Of a stretch of 64,000 bases of DNA, positions 24,191-36,251 are shown piece by piece. Numbering within the stretch: position 1 is the stretch's first letter; every line of letters starts with the position of its first letter. The position numbers were made by a program, and so were the translations under genes. Origin of the DNA: Xenopus tropicalis (Eukaryota > Chordata > Amphibia > Anura > Pipidae); contig NC_030685.2 in assembly GCF_000004195.4 (NCBI RefSeq), forward strand, positions 57,536,048 to 57,600,047. Reading direction: 5' to 3'. The notes beneath the pieces are model-generated. The model was not told the origin of the DNA. It worked only from the letters and a program-made list of their open reading frames with translations, and did no database searches.

Positions 24191-24440
24191 ACACTAGCCA
24201 CGCCCACAGCAGCTACTGATACCGCCCACTCACCCAGTCAGAGCAACTGATTGGTTAAAGCGCTCCCACTGAACTTGAAATCCACTGTGCACCTGTCGCT
24301 GCCGCTGGTCGCAGTAAGGACGGCACATGCCAATGGGAGAAGGAGGGGGAAGTTGGACCTGGTGGTCGGCTGCGGCGTGTGCTGGGGCAGCTGGGCACTT
24401 GGCATGGGGAGACTGGGGAAAGGGTGCGGTGGGTGGGAGA
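24191..24440 (-). promoter_or_regulatory. CpG-type promoter with CCAAT and GC boxes
   Basis: The region is CG-rich compared with its flanks. It contains a CCAAT box on the minus strand (complement of ATTGG at 24250-24254), a second CCAAT on the plus strand (24330-24334), a GC box complement CCGCCC (24222-24227) and CCACGCCCA (24198-24206). No TATA box is seen, fitting a broad TATA-less CpG promoter driving the exon at 23862-23769. The CCAAT motifs in both orientations leave open a divergent plus-strand transcript. Confidence 0.6.
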
Positions 24441-24727
24441 TTATAATTAAAAGGGGCTATTTAGGGACAAATGCAGGAGCGTGTTGAGTAAAAGAAGGGA
24501 AATGGATTATATGGGATTCGGTATTTATTGTAACCATTTATTGTCATAACCCATTGGCCTCTGGTAAACTGTTTCAGTCCCGGAATGTCTGCAGCGTTTA
24601 GAAGCGCAGTGTGGCAGCTCCTACAGACGTTGCTGAACGCGAAAATCTAGTAGTTCATTGAGACTTAACATTTTAGCCAATATTTACAGGGACCCCCCCC
24701 CCTCCAATTTAGAACTATGTGTATATA
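24441..24727. other. Non-coding, promoter flank
   Basis: No gene or recognised repeat is seen in this stretch upstream of the promoter. A short run of C precedes the next MITE. Confidence 0.45.
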
Positions 24728-24979
24728 CAGTGTGACTGGGACCCTAGGGGCCCACTCTCCAAAATATTTTTCCTCCTTTCCTCACCCAACCTCTTTATTC
24801 TCCTAGTCTCTTTTATTTACATGCTAGCATCTATTCTTTCCTCTATTTCTCCTCTTTGTTCCCATTCAGAAATAGGGAATGACCATGAAGAAGGCCAAAT
24901 GGTCAGGAGCAGGAAGGCCCACTGACACCCAGGCCCAGCAGGAGTTTTCCTGATATCCTGGTGGGCCAGTCCAACACTG
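24728..24979. mobile_element. hAT MITE, sibling of the copy at 10558
   Basis: The left end CAGTGTGACTGGGACCC is diverged, and the right end CCTGGTGGGCCAGTCCAACA is well preserved. The interior shares GGCCCACTGACACCCAGGCC and GTTTTCCTGATATCCTGGTG with 10735-10800. Flanking octamers TGTATATA and TGTGTATG agree at 6 of 8 positions, consistent with a decayed duplication. It is non-coding. Confidence 0.82.
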
Positions 24980-25912
24980 TGTGTATGGGATATAGTTAGT
25001 TGCCCCCGGAAGCTTGGTAAGAGTCAGAACCTGCAGTGCAAATTCTTCTTAATAAAGAACTATGCACAGAGGTTTTGAGTGCTACATTGGGTTGCCAGGT
25101 TTTATATGTTTGACTTTACATCATATTGGTATCAAGCACTGGTGTCATTGGCATCAAAAATTATTTTTAAACATTGTTTTTAAACCTTATTTTTAAACAT
25201 TGGCATCAAGCATTATATTTACTGGCCAGCTGGCAACCTTTGTGATTCAGAACCCTAGGAATTGCTTCTCTGCAGATGGGAATGATAGTGCTTATAGAAA
25301 TATTCTAGCAGCAAGGCTTGCCATCTTTTCTGGAACAAATGCCAGTCTTTCTATATGATCTACTATTTTTCACCCCCATAGTTAACATTGGAATTAAGTA
25401 TCATTATTTCAGGCTAAGCTGATTAAAATACCAGCCCATTGTAACCCTGGTAGCATTACATGTTTGCCAAAAATTAGAGTATTTAGGCAAGAAAAAAGTG
25501 ACTTTACTCAATGTTTACCCACCACTGCAGGAATTACTGTCATGACACTATATAGAGCTCTGACCTTCAGGCTGTGCATCACTGGTCCCAATAATAGGCT
25601 TCATTCAGTTACATGTGTCCCAGTCCCCAAACTCTCCTCATGTATTAAATGTAATATTCTTATAATGCAGTGCTGTCTAATTGTTTCCATATAATGCGCC
25701 AATTACTTAATATACCTAAATATTCAGAGGGACACATTTTAATAAAATAATAATGTCACCCAAAGAGATCAATAAAGCTCTTTATCAGTCCGGAGGCCAT
25801 AAAAATGTCTCATTGGCCTGTAGTTGAAAAGTCTTCATTTAATATAATATGTTAATTAGACATCTTCAATGTTAAATGATGCTGGGAGTTGCATTGTGAG
25901 AAAAATCCAAAT
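24980..25912. other. Non-coding, no feature seen
   Basis: AT-rich. A local repetition of ATTTTTAAACATTG-like words occurs at 25150-25215. The frame at 25464-25694 has no recognisable content. Confidence 0.45.
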
Positions 25913-26369
25913 TTAAAGGAGAAGGAAAGGCTAATAAAGAGTTAATCTCAAGCTGCAGGCATACCGTCAGTTCTCTCAATAGTGTCCTTAAGTCTCCCCA
26001 TATTTCTCCTGTTCAGATGATCAGAAGCCAAACAGGAAGAAAAAACGCTGAGCTGTGTAAAGAAAGTTCCCATAATGCCTCACTCCTGCACAGACACCCA
26101 GACCAGTGTACATGCTCAGTTAGTTAGACTATGAGTCAGCTTCTTGCTGATTGGCTCAGATCCACATTCCTAAGGGGGGGGGGGAGTTCTTAGCATTCTT
26201 AAGGGAGGGGGGAGCAGGAGAGGGGAAAGAGCAGAGAGCTGCGGGTCTCTGGCACAGGAAAACAGACACAACAAATCTTTTGAACTCTGTTTCTGTGAGT
26301 GATTATGGCTGTATTTGCATAGACCTTCTGATAAACCTTACTTAGTTTTTACCTTTCTTTCTCCTTTAA
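25913..26369. mobile_element. T2/Kolobok-type MITE, TTAA target duplication
   Basis: The element at 25917-26365 is bounded by TTAA (25913-25916 and 26366-26369). Its ends are AGGAGAAGGAAAGG on the left and, read on the opposite strand, AGGAGAAAGAAAGG on the right. These match the T2 family of TTAA-specific MITEs well known in Xenopus. It contains a G run at 26175-26185 and no transposase. Confidence 0.9.
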
Positions 26370-26764
26370 TACAGAGAATATAATTTACAGCAAATTAGTA
26401 GTGCTGCCAGATACTGTACAGTTACTAGTTTTAAAAGCAACTCTATCACCAGGTTTATTGAGGACAAGTCAGTACTGGCCTTCCAGCCATAGCTGAACTC
26501 CCAGCCTAACCCAACAGCAGAGGAGCTACACTTCATAACAAGCTGATGCTAGTTGATACTGAACTACATCTTTCAGTATGGCCCAACAGCAGTAATAAGA
26601 AAAAGGGAAAACTGTTTTATATGTGTCCTGCAGCAGAAATTTAATAATAAGGGGGCTCCCTGCTTCTGGGTTGACTATTGTGCAAAATTCCCTACTGAAC
26701 CCTATGACTTGACCCAACATTTATAGTACTGGGCTATCTCTTATGCTCTTTCTTCCCATATACT

Positions 26765-26922
26765 GCATCAGAAGCTGCATGAGCCCATGTGGTCCCTGAT
26801 CGGACAGGAAAAAAAAATCTGTCCAGTTTCAGGCCAGATGTCGGTTGGGAAGTCCAATCGGTGGTGCCTAATCTCTCTGAAGGAACAGCATCATTAGCTG
26901 AAATCTGCCCGGGTATGGCCAC
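26765..26922. mobile_element. Fragment of a MITE ending CCCGGGTATGGCCACCTTTA
   Basis: AATCTGCCCGGGTATGGCCA followed by CCTTTA matches one end of a common Xenopus MITE whose termini spell a complement of GGCCATACACGGGCAGATT. The upstream side carries typical CGGACAGG and CCAATCGG words. The other terminus is not seen, and the fragment is cut by the next element. Confidence 0.6.
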
Positions 26923-27236
26923 CTTTAGTCAGCGACTTGAGGGAAGCCACTTAGGACATCATTGTTCAGTTAGTTTGTGAGCACGAGTCAGATTCAAATG
27001 CAAAATATCTGAACTGTCCCTTTTGCCCCCCCCACCCTCAAGTCCCTGATTGGCTACTGAATGCTAACAGCTTAGAGAGCTGTAAAGGAGGAAGTAGAGT
27101 TTTGGCTATTATATTAGACATCTGCCCACTCCAGCCTTTATAAATTACATTTTTTCCTAATTAACTATGTTAAAAACATTTTTTTATACAATTTTGTTTT
27201 ACTCAGCTTCATTTTTACAATGAACTGTTCCTTTAA
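26923..27236. mobile_element. Half of a palindromic TTAA-type MITE (AGGAACAGTTCA end)
   Basis: Read on the minus strand, the right end is TTAAAGGAACAGTTCATTGT followed by a long AT-rich stretch and GGCTGGAGTGGGCAGATGTC. This order belongs to an abundant Xenopus TTAA-flanked MITE. Internal landmarks are GTCAGCGACTTGAGGG (26930-26945) and CTCAAGTCCCTGATTGGC (27037-27054), which pair as part of the family's internal inverted structure. The left half is missing. Confidence 0.8.
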
Positions 27237-27650
27237 AGGAGACATATTGGATAAATGGGAAAAACCCTAATTTTGTAGGCAATTATGAATAATATACGGT
27301 GCTGGTTTCACTTTGGGCTAAAAATTAATCCTCTCTGTAAAATTGGCCCCTTTATTGGAGCTCCCTATAGATCCTATCACTTCTCCATCTAGTGTGAAAT
27401 GAAGAGTGGGCGTGTCCTAACAGTCCCTGCCAGAAGCACAGTAGGAGGGGAGTAGCCAATCACAGCCCTGCACTCACACAAGCACAGACAGGCTTCAGTT
27501 CCCTATCAGGTCAGCCTAGCTGCTGAAGGTGTCGCTGGTCTAGAAACCAGCATACGTTAACATGTCATTATGGGGTTAAAGCTTGCTGATAGCTGTAGTT
27601 TAGGAACATGGTTTCTTGCTTGATTACATTTTCCCCAACTCCCCCCAAGT
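27233..27650 (+). mobile_element. TTAA-type MITE, left part (AGGAGACATATTGG end)
   Basis: It starts immediately after the TTAA at 27233-27236, which is also the right border of the previous element. AGGAGACATATTGGATAAAT, then GCTGGTTTCACTTTGGGCTA and GAAGAGTGGGCGTGTCCTAA, are landmarks of a family I recognise in Xenopus. The right terminus is not found, and similarity fades near 27650. Confidence 0.75.
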
Positions 27651-30410
27651 CAGTGACAACTCCCCCCAAGTCAGCCCAATTAATACAAGAGAATCCCCTA
27701 ATGATCCCCCACCTGTTCTGTGCAAATAGACTCCAAAGGGGTCATTTATGAGGACTCCAGCCAGAAGTACAAGAGCATGCCTCTTAGTGCTCATGCAGAG
27801 AGCACTCTTCTCCTGGTCTGGCTTTGGTCTGTACATCGCACTGAATAAAAATTCTGGCAAAAGAGGCAGAGAATAGCTTTTACGGGCACCGCCAAGCCCT
27901 GTCCTTAGTGCCTGCCAGATTTTTTATCCAGTGCGAACTGCAAAGCACTAACACTGTCACCCTGATACAATAATTACAGTATCTATCCTTAGGGCTGCAT
28001 TTAAACCTGCATCTCAAATGTGCATTAAATGCCCAAAAAATACACGTGTAAGAGCCCTTAGTGAGCCCCCCAGTGAGACCGACACTTCAGCTGAGAACTG
28101 TCATGAATGCTTAGTGCAAATGACATTTGCCCAGGTTAATAGAATAGATCTGAATTATATATCATGAACTATATGAAGTGTGCCTGCATTATTTGTGCAT
28201 TCCAAAATACCAAGGCTTGGCACATCACTCAATCACCTTGGCACATCACCTCACTAGTGTTATAACCAAGTCGAAGAGAACTGCACCCCTACAGCAGAGA
28301 GTTTCTAACCTTGCCCCTGGCCAAGGCTTTTGTTTCCTTGCTGGTGTTATATGCCCTTTCTAAAGCACAGTTACAGCCTTGGGTAATGGCTATAGCTGGA
28401 TCCGCAGAGGGTATAAAAGAGAATGATACTGCCCTTCACAAACATCAAGCTAAAATGCCTTCTTTATTCAACAAACCCCAACATTCCCCTAACGACTGTA
28501 TATGGGTTAATGGCTGCCAGTTGGCAAAAAGCAGCTGCATTTGCCTCTGTCATACACAGCGTTTCAATTTCATCCTGCGTCAGTGTGTGCTTATTTCATG
28601 TGACTGATCTCAGCCGACACAGAAGATTAAATCAGCAAATTGAAAAGGATACGGTTTTAGATCTGTCATTTTGCAATATTGTGCCACAGCATTCTCTGCC
28701 CACTTCTACCCACCCAAACTGGTATCTTTATTTCTGGGTGCTTGGCTAATACTTCTGGTTGAGCTGGCAGACCTCAGATCAGATTATTATGCTTTTTTGT
28801 GACTGTCAAACAATGTTTGAACACATGGGCTTTCACGTTGACAAATGTAATGAAATGCAGTAAGCATATAAACTGGTTGGGGATTATTAGATTTTTTTAG
28901 ATAAGTAAGGTAAGTGATGTCAATCTTGCTTGCTAGCATGCACCTGATATATGCAATGATCATTAAGTTAAGTAAACCAGCTATCAGTACGAATGAGCCA
29001 TGGGCTGCTATAGCATTTGCTGCCCATATTATACATTTGCTGTTCTTGTTCCATTACAGTGGGTCAGGTACTCACAAATACCCAACATTGTGGGCTGGAA
29101 GTAAAGGTAAGCAGGCAGTAAGGAGTCAAGGACAGAGCTGGCCTGTGTCCTTTGTACACCTCATGTCGGATTTTATATGTTTTCCCAGGCAGATGAGCAC
29201 TAAGGGGTGCAGTTTTGCCACCCCTAGTGCTCTTGCCCTTCTGAACGAAAGAATCACAATTTACCCCTTATATGTTACTATACATGTTCCCAAGAAATAG
29301 CAGAGATACTTTATAATTGAGGGTTAATATCTGGCGGTTTCCTTGCAACTGATGTATGTATACAGTGAAGTTTGAAAACTGCTGCTCAGAGTATAAGCCA
29401 TCAATCAACACTGTTATTTATGTCACCGGTAATTTACAAAAGGGCTGTATATTGAAAGCACAATAGGGAATGCCTGTCATTTACAAGACTGCTTCATCTG
29501 GAAAAGAAAGGCATCTCTTAGATGAGAAATTTTGTTCAATATATGAATAAAATAGCTAACTTCACACGTTAGCAACCAAATCACAGCAAAGATGCTTTTA
29601 AACATAGGTTATAACGGTATAACAATATAATACTTGTACATATCTCTGAGGTCTGTAAAGTAAGAGGGGGAGAGTGAAATATGTTATTATTGCCTGAGCT
29701 TGCTTGAAAAATACTCTGTAGTAATCAGAAAATTTGTGTAGTTATTGTATATTTTACTAAGAATGTATAGAAAAACAAAGTCATCGGTGTGTATCATATA
29801 TATTCATGTTTCTTACCATGAGCAGGAGCTACCATATTGGTTGTTCTGAATAAGACTAACAATGAATAAATATAGCAAAAACCTTGTGTGGCTTTGCCAA
29901 GCAATGACTTTAGCTATGAATACTGACCCTTAAAGAATTAAAAAATGGGGGAAGAAAAGGTTTAAAAATAGAAAAAGATTGTGTGATGACCTCTAAAAGG
30001 TGAAGCAGCACATATATTACTGATATGTGGGAAGATAAAAAACCTGTAGATATGTATCCAAATATCCTGTGTATTTCTAGGTTACAGTTATGTTTATCAT
30101 TTTAGTGCTATTAGAAGAAATGGGGCTACATCTATACAGGATATACTGGCTTATAAAAGAAGGTTTGGGGAATATAGATGGCACTGGAGCCTCTGATGGA
30201 AAGGTATCTGCAGGATAAGTGTGCAGGGGCTAAGGCAGCAGGTCCAGCAGCAGTAGTGGTAAGGAATCATTTTATTTCTTTAATTAAGACTGTTACACCT
30301 GTGGAAAGCTAAAGGCCACAACAGGGATAGGTGCAGGGAAGGTTTATATCCTCTTGGAGCAGAAGACTGTTGGGACATGGGACCCTTTTGTGGCTTGTGT
30401 GCCATCAGCT
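27651..30410. other. Non-coding block, nothing supported
   Basis: About 2.8 kb with overlapping random frames (28178-28749, 28914-29300). The 128-codon frame at 28914-29300 has a hydrophobic N-terminus but no domain, and nothing marks it as an exon. A small tandem pair, CTCCCCCCAAGTCAGTGACAA / CTCCCCCCAAGTCAGCCCAA, lies at 27639-27680. Confidence 0.4.
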
Positions 30411-30604
30411 TAAGGGTGAAGACCTACTAGTAGCAGCTACTTTTTCAGGTTTACTAAACTCCAGAAAATACCCTGCCATAGACAATACTGAGAATCGCCT
30501 CTGCTAAAACACATGTAGAGATACTTATAAGTAAATGATCAGCATTGTCTTTAGTAGCTACAACAAGTAGCTGTTTCTAGTAGCTCAGTGTGTCTTCACC
30601 CTAA
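30411..30604. mobile_element. PIF/Harbinger-type MITE, TAA duplication
   Basis: A 188-bp element (30414-30601) begins GGGTGAAGACCTACTAGTAG and ends CAGTGTGTCTTCACCC, which are inverted repeats extended by AGCTACTAG / CTAGTAGCT words. It is flanked by TAA at 30411-30413 and 30602-30604. It is non-coding. Confidence 0.87.
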
Positions 30605-32908
30605 GGTGAAAAGCCAGGGGAGCAGCCAGGTGGTAGACCTGCTACCACATTGGACCAAACACCACATACACTTTTGCATGTTATGCTTCTCAAATTTGGC
30701 ATATGATAGTACAGCAGCTCTCAGTCAGTCTAGGTAAGCTGCTAGGCATCCTAGAAACTAGTTGAACCCTGTAGGGATCTTAATAAACAGAGCTCCTTGC
30801 ATAAAGTGTGTTAATATTATGTGGAACTGTGCCTCCTTTATATTCCACAGATCATAAAATGTGCATTATACAGACAGGTTTTTCTCGTAGCTGGACCTAT
30901 AAAAATACATCAAAACAGGGCGAATCTGATTGAAATATTCAGTCTAGCTTTCCTCCCGGAAGTGTGACAGGAGCCTGGCTTTCAGTCACTCTTTGTGCTG
31001 GGGTTGAACAGCAGTTCCTTGTGAGTTTCCTCAATACACCCTGAACTGGGGAAAAAATTATATATATAAATAAATATATATATATATATATATTTATACA
31101 CAAACTCTCAATATGCAGTTAAGCTTCAGCCAGGATTTCATAATTGTACCAGCCCCAATTGGCATCTGGTGTAACGCATCTTAAACACAACATTCTGCTC
31201 TGATTTATTAACTGTAGCTTACATCATAAACAGAGCAAGATTGATATAATGAAAATGCAGACATTTTATTGGCTAAATAACTTGGCGTTAATCTCCCAGG
31301 AGTGCCCTGTCTTTCTCACATTCCAGAGCAGAACAGGAGCCCAGCCAAAGCAAAAATTTATATGGAATAACCAAGAGGAAAAACACAAGACACACTATTG
31401 GTTGTATAAAAACCCTGCCATTTAGGATCCAGCGTTATTAAATGTACCGTTTTGTCTTGAGTTCTGTTTTTTCAGCAGCTGAATAAAAGCTTGTAGTCAC
31501 CCACCATAAGGACATTTTTCAGAGCTTTTATAATTAAATAATGTACCAGCAGATTAAAACTTACTGGTTCTTTTAGACATTTACTATACAACCCTGTCTG
31601 CACCCACCAAATAGTGTAAAGCTTATATGTAAATAATAGCAAGACAAACCCTTTTATTGTGCAGGATATGCATCACAGTCACACACAGTAAGAGTGAATG
31701 AAGTGGGGCCAATAAACAGCCTCTCTTCTGCAGCTCACATGCACAAACACACAAATACAAACCATTAGCCTAACTGGATATGTATCTATGAAGCCCACCA
31801 CCACCTACTGGTCTATATCAGCACGTTTCTTAGTTGAACACATTCAGACACATTGGCAAATCTATCTACTTTGGTAAATGTTTACGTTTCTGACTTAAAA
31901 ATGTTTCTGAATGCCAGGAAAGTGTTGTTAAATCATAAAACAGATTGAACCCCTGGAAATCCATCTGTATTTAGTCCCAGAGCAGTTTCTGAATGCTGAA
32001 ATCAAGGCCGAGCTCTGGATAAATAGCAGTGTGAGTAAAAGAATAAAACTGAGCTTTCAAAATCTGTAAAATATGATGTTTATTTTATCGACTGCTTGCT
32101 GGAAACACTGGCTAAAGCTGGTTACATTATCATACCTCTTGCAAATATTAGCGCAATATCACAATAAAGTATATCAAAATAATTTGTGTTTCAAGGATAA
32201 CAAAGTTTGGTAGACACCATTTTGTATTGCTTCCTGTGCCACCTGTGTGGCTATTGCAAAGGGAGCAGCAAGGAATTTGATTCTCTTGCATTTATGCTCA
32301 AAGCAGCAAAATATTAGTTTCACATGCATTTTAATCTTGTTAGGCTATCGTCCCTCTAAGGTATGTGCATGTGTGTATGGGCTAACGTCATTAGTCTCTG
32401 AAATATTCTGTCATGCCAAGTTCATTTATATAAATGTTAATTGTTCTAATCATTCCTGTATGTAAATTGATCTCATAAAACCATTTTCAAATCATCTTAA
32501 GAACATAATTACATACCAATGCCTGCTGCCTGTGTGTTAGCTGAATAAATAAAAGTACCTCACACAAATTGCAATTTGTAACATTATTTTTGTTTAATTT
32601 ATGGGAGTATGTATTGTTGCAAGCTGATTACTTTTGCATAGACAGAAGTTTTGCATGGATTTTCTAATATCCATGGATGGAACTTGGTACCTAGTAGACA
32701 TTATGGACATTACTCTACTAACCTTCCCTATTCCAATGGAATTCCATGTCTTTACCATTATATTTTCTCTCTCTCTTGTTATCCCATCCTGTTTGCTCTT
32801 CTCTTTACAAGAACCTTTAAATCCCCCCAGGTTTGATCATTTGTTTCCAACCTTTTCCCATCTCTGTATAATTTCTTATTCTTTCTATTCTGGTCTCCCC
32901 TTTCAACA
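30605..32908. other. Non-coding block with AT dinucleotide repeat
   Basis: No gene. A (TA)n microsatellite occupies 31058-31093. The remainder is AT-rich DNA with no repeat that I recognise. Confidence 0.45.
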
Positions 32909-33064
32909 CAGGTCCAGACCAGCAATCTGTGGATTCTGGCAAATGCCAGAGGGGCTGCTGAAAGATGCCATATAGACAGTTACTATTTATTGGGCCTGTG
33001 AGGAGCTGTTTGGGCCTTTGTGTACTCGAAATGCCACAGCCTATTTTGAATCCCAGTCCAGACT
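32909..33064 (+). mobile_element. Short hAT-like MITE (CAGGTCCAGAC ends)
   Basis: CAGGTCCAGACCAGCAATCT at the start and GAATCCCAGTCCAGACTT at the end are imperfect inverted repeats. The interior carries TGCCAGAGGGGCTGCTGAAA and TTTGGGCCTTTGTGTACTCG. Truncated relatives are at 18250-18395 (same strand) and 37820-37876 (opposite strand). Flanking octamers TTTCAACA and TCTCAACC partly agree. The open frames here (32634-33239) are incidental. Confidence 0.7.
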
Positions 33065-33707
33065 TCTCTCAACCCCTCAAGTTCATTATACATTTGCTAA
33101 TGCTAGTTTCTCCTTACTTTTCCTCCATTTTACCCTTCTCATCATTTGGTTTATGCTTTCTAGTTCCCTTTTACCTTTATCTTCTGTCCCATCACACTTT
33201 TTGTCCAGTTATGTTGTTTTTCTCCCTCTAATGTATTAGTGTTTTATTTTTTCCCATCTTTATCTGGAAATTTTCTATTTGTAAATGTGAGGTATGCTTC
33301 CAATTTACTCTTCCTATGTACTCTTCTGCCCAAAACCTGTTTAGATTACTCAGAGGTAAGGAAACAGTATAAGAATATACTGCAAAAGATGACAACAGCT
33401 GACAAAATAAGGGGTCACACCAATACAGGAGACTTAACTAGAAACAATCCAGTCAACAGAGTTTTTCCTGGTAGTGGGTCATTCTGACTGGACAGGGGCT
33501 TGAGGTACTTGAGGGTTATTCCCTGGGGTTGCTTATTAGTGATCTGCAAATAATATAAGTAAGTCTTTACATGACAGGTTGATACACTAACAGGAGAATG
33601 TAACAAAACGTGCAAGAAGGATAATACATCATAAACAATTGCAAATATGTTAAGCTAAGAAATATTGTTCATTAGACAGTTATTACATATTCACATTGTG
33701 TGCATAG
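33065..33707. other. Pyrimidine-rich non-coding DNA
   Basis: The plus strand at 33070-33240 is strongly C+T-rich, which lengthens open frames there without coding signs. Nothing else is seen. Confidence 0.4.
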
Positions 33708-34321
33708 TGGGGTTTTTTAGGTGTGGTAGTAACACCTCATTTTTTGTAAAAATTATTTTTAAAGGCAAACTAAGCGCTGGCAAACTTTCTTTCTTTGTGT
33801 ATAATCAATGGCTTTTTATCGTTTATAGCAGCTGGTCAACTCCAGATTGTGGGTTAGACCGAGCGCTGGCACAATAGTGTGTTTCTAGCAGCTGGTCAAC
33901 ACTACAGCGTGGGTTAGACCGAGCGCTGGCGATTTCTTTCTGTGTTTTGTGTACAAATTATAGCCAAATTTTGCTTCTAGCTGCTATGTAGCCTTTAAAC
34001 CAATGAATCCCTTTCATGTGTGTGCTAATGAGCTGGGGCTTAAAAGCTCCCTGCTTTTCCACTAGAGCCTTTTTGAGCTAAAGGTAGGTGCAATAGGTCT
34101 TAATTCTCAGTCACATTGTTTTCTGGGGGACTTTATTTTAATTGGATCACAGACTCAAAGTCATTAGACAGTGTAGGACTCATGTACAATGAGGGGCCTT
34201 GGCGTGGCACGTGAGCTTACATATTTTGGCCAAAGTGTGGTACTAACACCTCATTTTTTGTAAAAATTATTTTTAAAGGCAAACTAAGCGCTGGCAAACT
34301 TTCTTTCCTTGGGGTTTTTTA
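33708..34321 (+). mobile_element. 590-bp element with 76-bp terminal direct repeats and 12-bp flanking duplication
   Basis: The segment 33720-34309 is flanked by TGGGGTTTTTTA at 33708-33719 and 34310-34321. Its two ends carry near-identical copies of a 76-bp sequence (33721-33797 and 34235-34309) starting GTGTGGTAGTAACACC and ending GCGCTGGCAAACTTTCTTTC. Between them is a 60-bp tandem pair (33826 and 33886, AGCAGCTGGTCAAC...GGTTAGACCGAGCGCTGGC). The layout suggests a TRIM-like, Penelope-like or tandem SINE element. The family is not recognised. Confidence 0.6.
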
Positions 34322-36250
34322 AAGGCCTGCCTAGGCTACAAGTGAGTTTTATTTTCTAAATACTGTATGTACATTGTTGCACTGTATGGCAACATACTGC
34401 TTGCCAATGATTCCCCCTGCACATGTTTCTTCTCTGCTAAAGAAACCTTTATTAAAGTACAGCTTGCAAAATATAAACCTGGGAGTCTTTATCTGCCCCT
34501 TTGAGAAAAGGGGCAGTGTGAAATGGGCATTAACTAACGTGCCCTACTATTGCTTGCAATCCAGCTGGCACAATATTGACCACCTAATTGCAGTCTGCAA
34601 GGGAACCCTACGCCTAACACATCACTTTACCAGGTGGTAAGTATAGAGTCCCCTTGCTCCAGAACATGCCATGGGGCTAGCACAGATGAGCAGAAAAAGG
34701 TGCAAAAGCTTGTTATATGGAATTTGTTTGGGTGCACCTGTTTGCACATATTGATTGTGTTAACACTGATGTATTGTGCAGGATATCTATTAGCCTGTAT
34801 GACACTGTAATTATTATTAGGGCTGAATAATCCATCTCTTAAAGGCATCAGAGAAATCAGTGAAGCTAGAGTTGGACTGTACTCTCCTAGTGTCTTAGTG
34901 GCTCCCTGCTCTCCTTGGAATGTGTATTTAAATGGTGCCAAGCTTACTGGGCACCTAAACTGACCCAACTCATATGGACAGAAGCACCTACAAAAGGTAC
35001 CTACAAATTTTAAAGCTCAACACTCACTTGGCTCATGCTAAAAAGAGTTATATATACATTTTCCGATAGTATTTTTTTAATCAGGAACCAATGAACCTGC
35101 CTGTAAGTTTTTGGAGTGTAGTTTTTGTAGTAAGTCACATGCAGGAGGTACAGGGAGGTATTGGTGGATAGATCCATTACTATTAAAAGCTTCCAGGTAT
35201 ACAGACGGACCTGTAAGAAGGGACACCATGGTCCCTGGATTTTTATTTGGGGCTTTTGCTGCTCCTTAAAGTTAAGTATAGGTTGGAAAATGCAGAGCAC
35301 CAAAAACCATAAAGAACCCAAAATTGCTAGCTAATCTGAGGGGGAAGAGGTTATTTATAGCAAGGGCTTTATACAATTAAACTTCTCTCCTCCCACACTG
35401 CGGCTGTTCCAAGCAGTGACCCCACACTCTGCTACACATAGCTTCACACTATGGTCATGAAGCAAAACTGAGCAGCGAGAGTTTGTCTGTACAAGCCCTG
35501 GACTTTGCTTACTAAACAATGAATTCTGATCCTTAGATCAGATATGTGTCCAAGCATGCAGAGATGCCCCTTCAACTTCACAGAGGCACAAATTACTTAC
35601 ATTTGGAGGTGAAAATTGAGTTTTAGCAGTGCCTTCAGATGATCTATGCAGCATTGGCAAATGAGAATGCTTACAGTAGAAAAATAAATGTGCCTGGCAC
35701 ATGATACTGTTTAACATAGAAACACAGAATCAGTCTACTGTAGTGACAGATGCTCTTTTAGGGAATATTCACATATATCTGAATACTGATTACATTATAG
35801 ATTGATATGACACAGAATAGAGACTATTCTAACAGAATAATCTGAGCCCAGTCAGTGTGCATAATCTGTGAGTAAATGCTTTCTGTGGATGAAAAACAAA
35901 AGACATAACCTGGTAATAGATTATTTACACACCTGGCAGGCTTGAGATTGGAGAAAGAGAGGAGTCGAGTGCTACAGAGGGGGCAGATTTAGCTGCAAAC
36001 TTACTTGTTTATTCGAAAGAACATACAGTAACCAAAACCTTCAGAGGGACTCACTCCAAGGCATTTAGCAACCCAGGACTCTACTGAGCAGCTTTACTTC
36101 ACATTTCTGTACCTCAAAACTTTTGGGATTCCAGCAACATTAGCTAATAGATGAGGAAATACAATCAGTGAATATAAACATTTTGATGTACAGTACTACA
36201 TCAACAGCTGAAGGTCTGGGGGTTTTAATGTAAAGTATTTTCTGCCATCC
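34322..36250. other. Non-coding block, nothing supported
   Basis: Frames at 34374-34640, 34627-34968 (-) and 35010-35321 (-) have no domain or splice support. No recognised repeats. Confidence 0.45.
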
Positions 36251-36251
36251 T

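Noticed and set aside
28914..29300. 128-codon plus-strand ORF with hydrophobic start
   Set aside because: No domain, no promoter or splice context and no coding composition. Consistent with chance in 64 kb.
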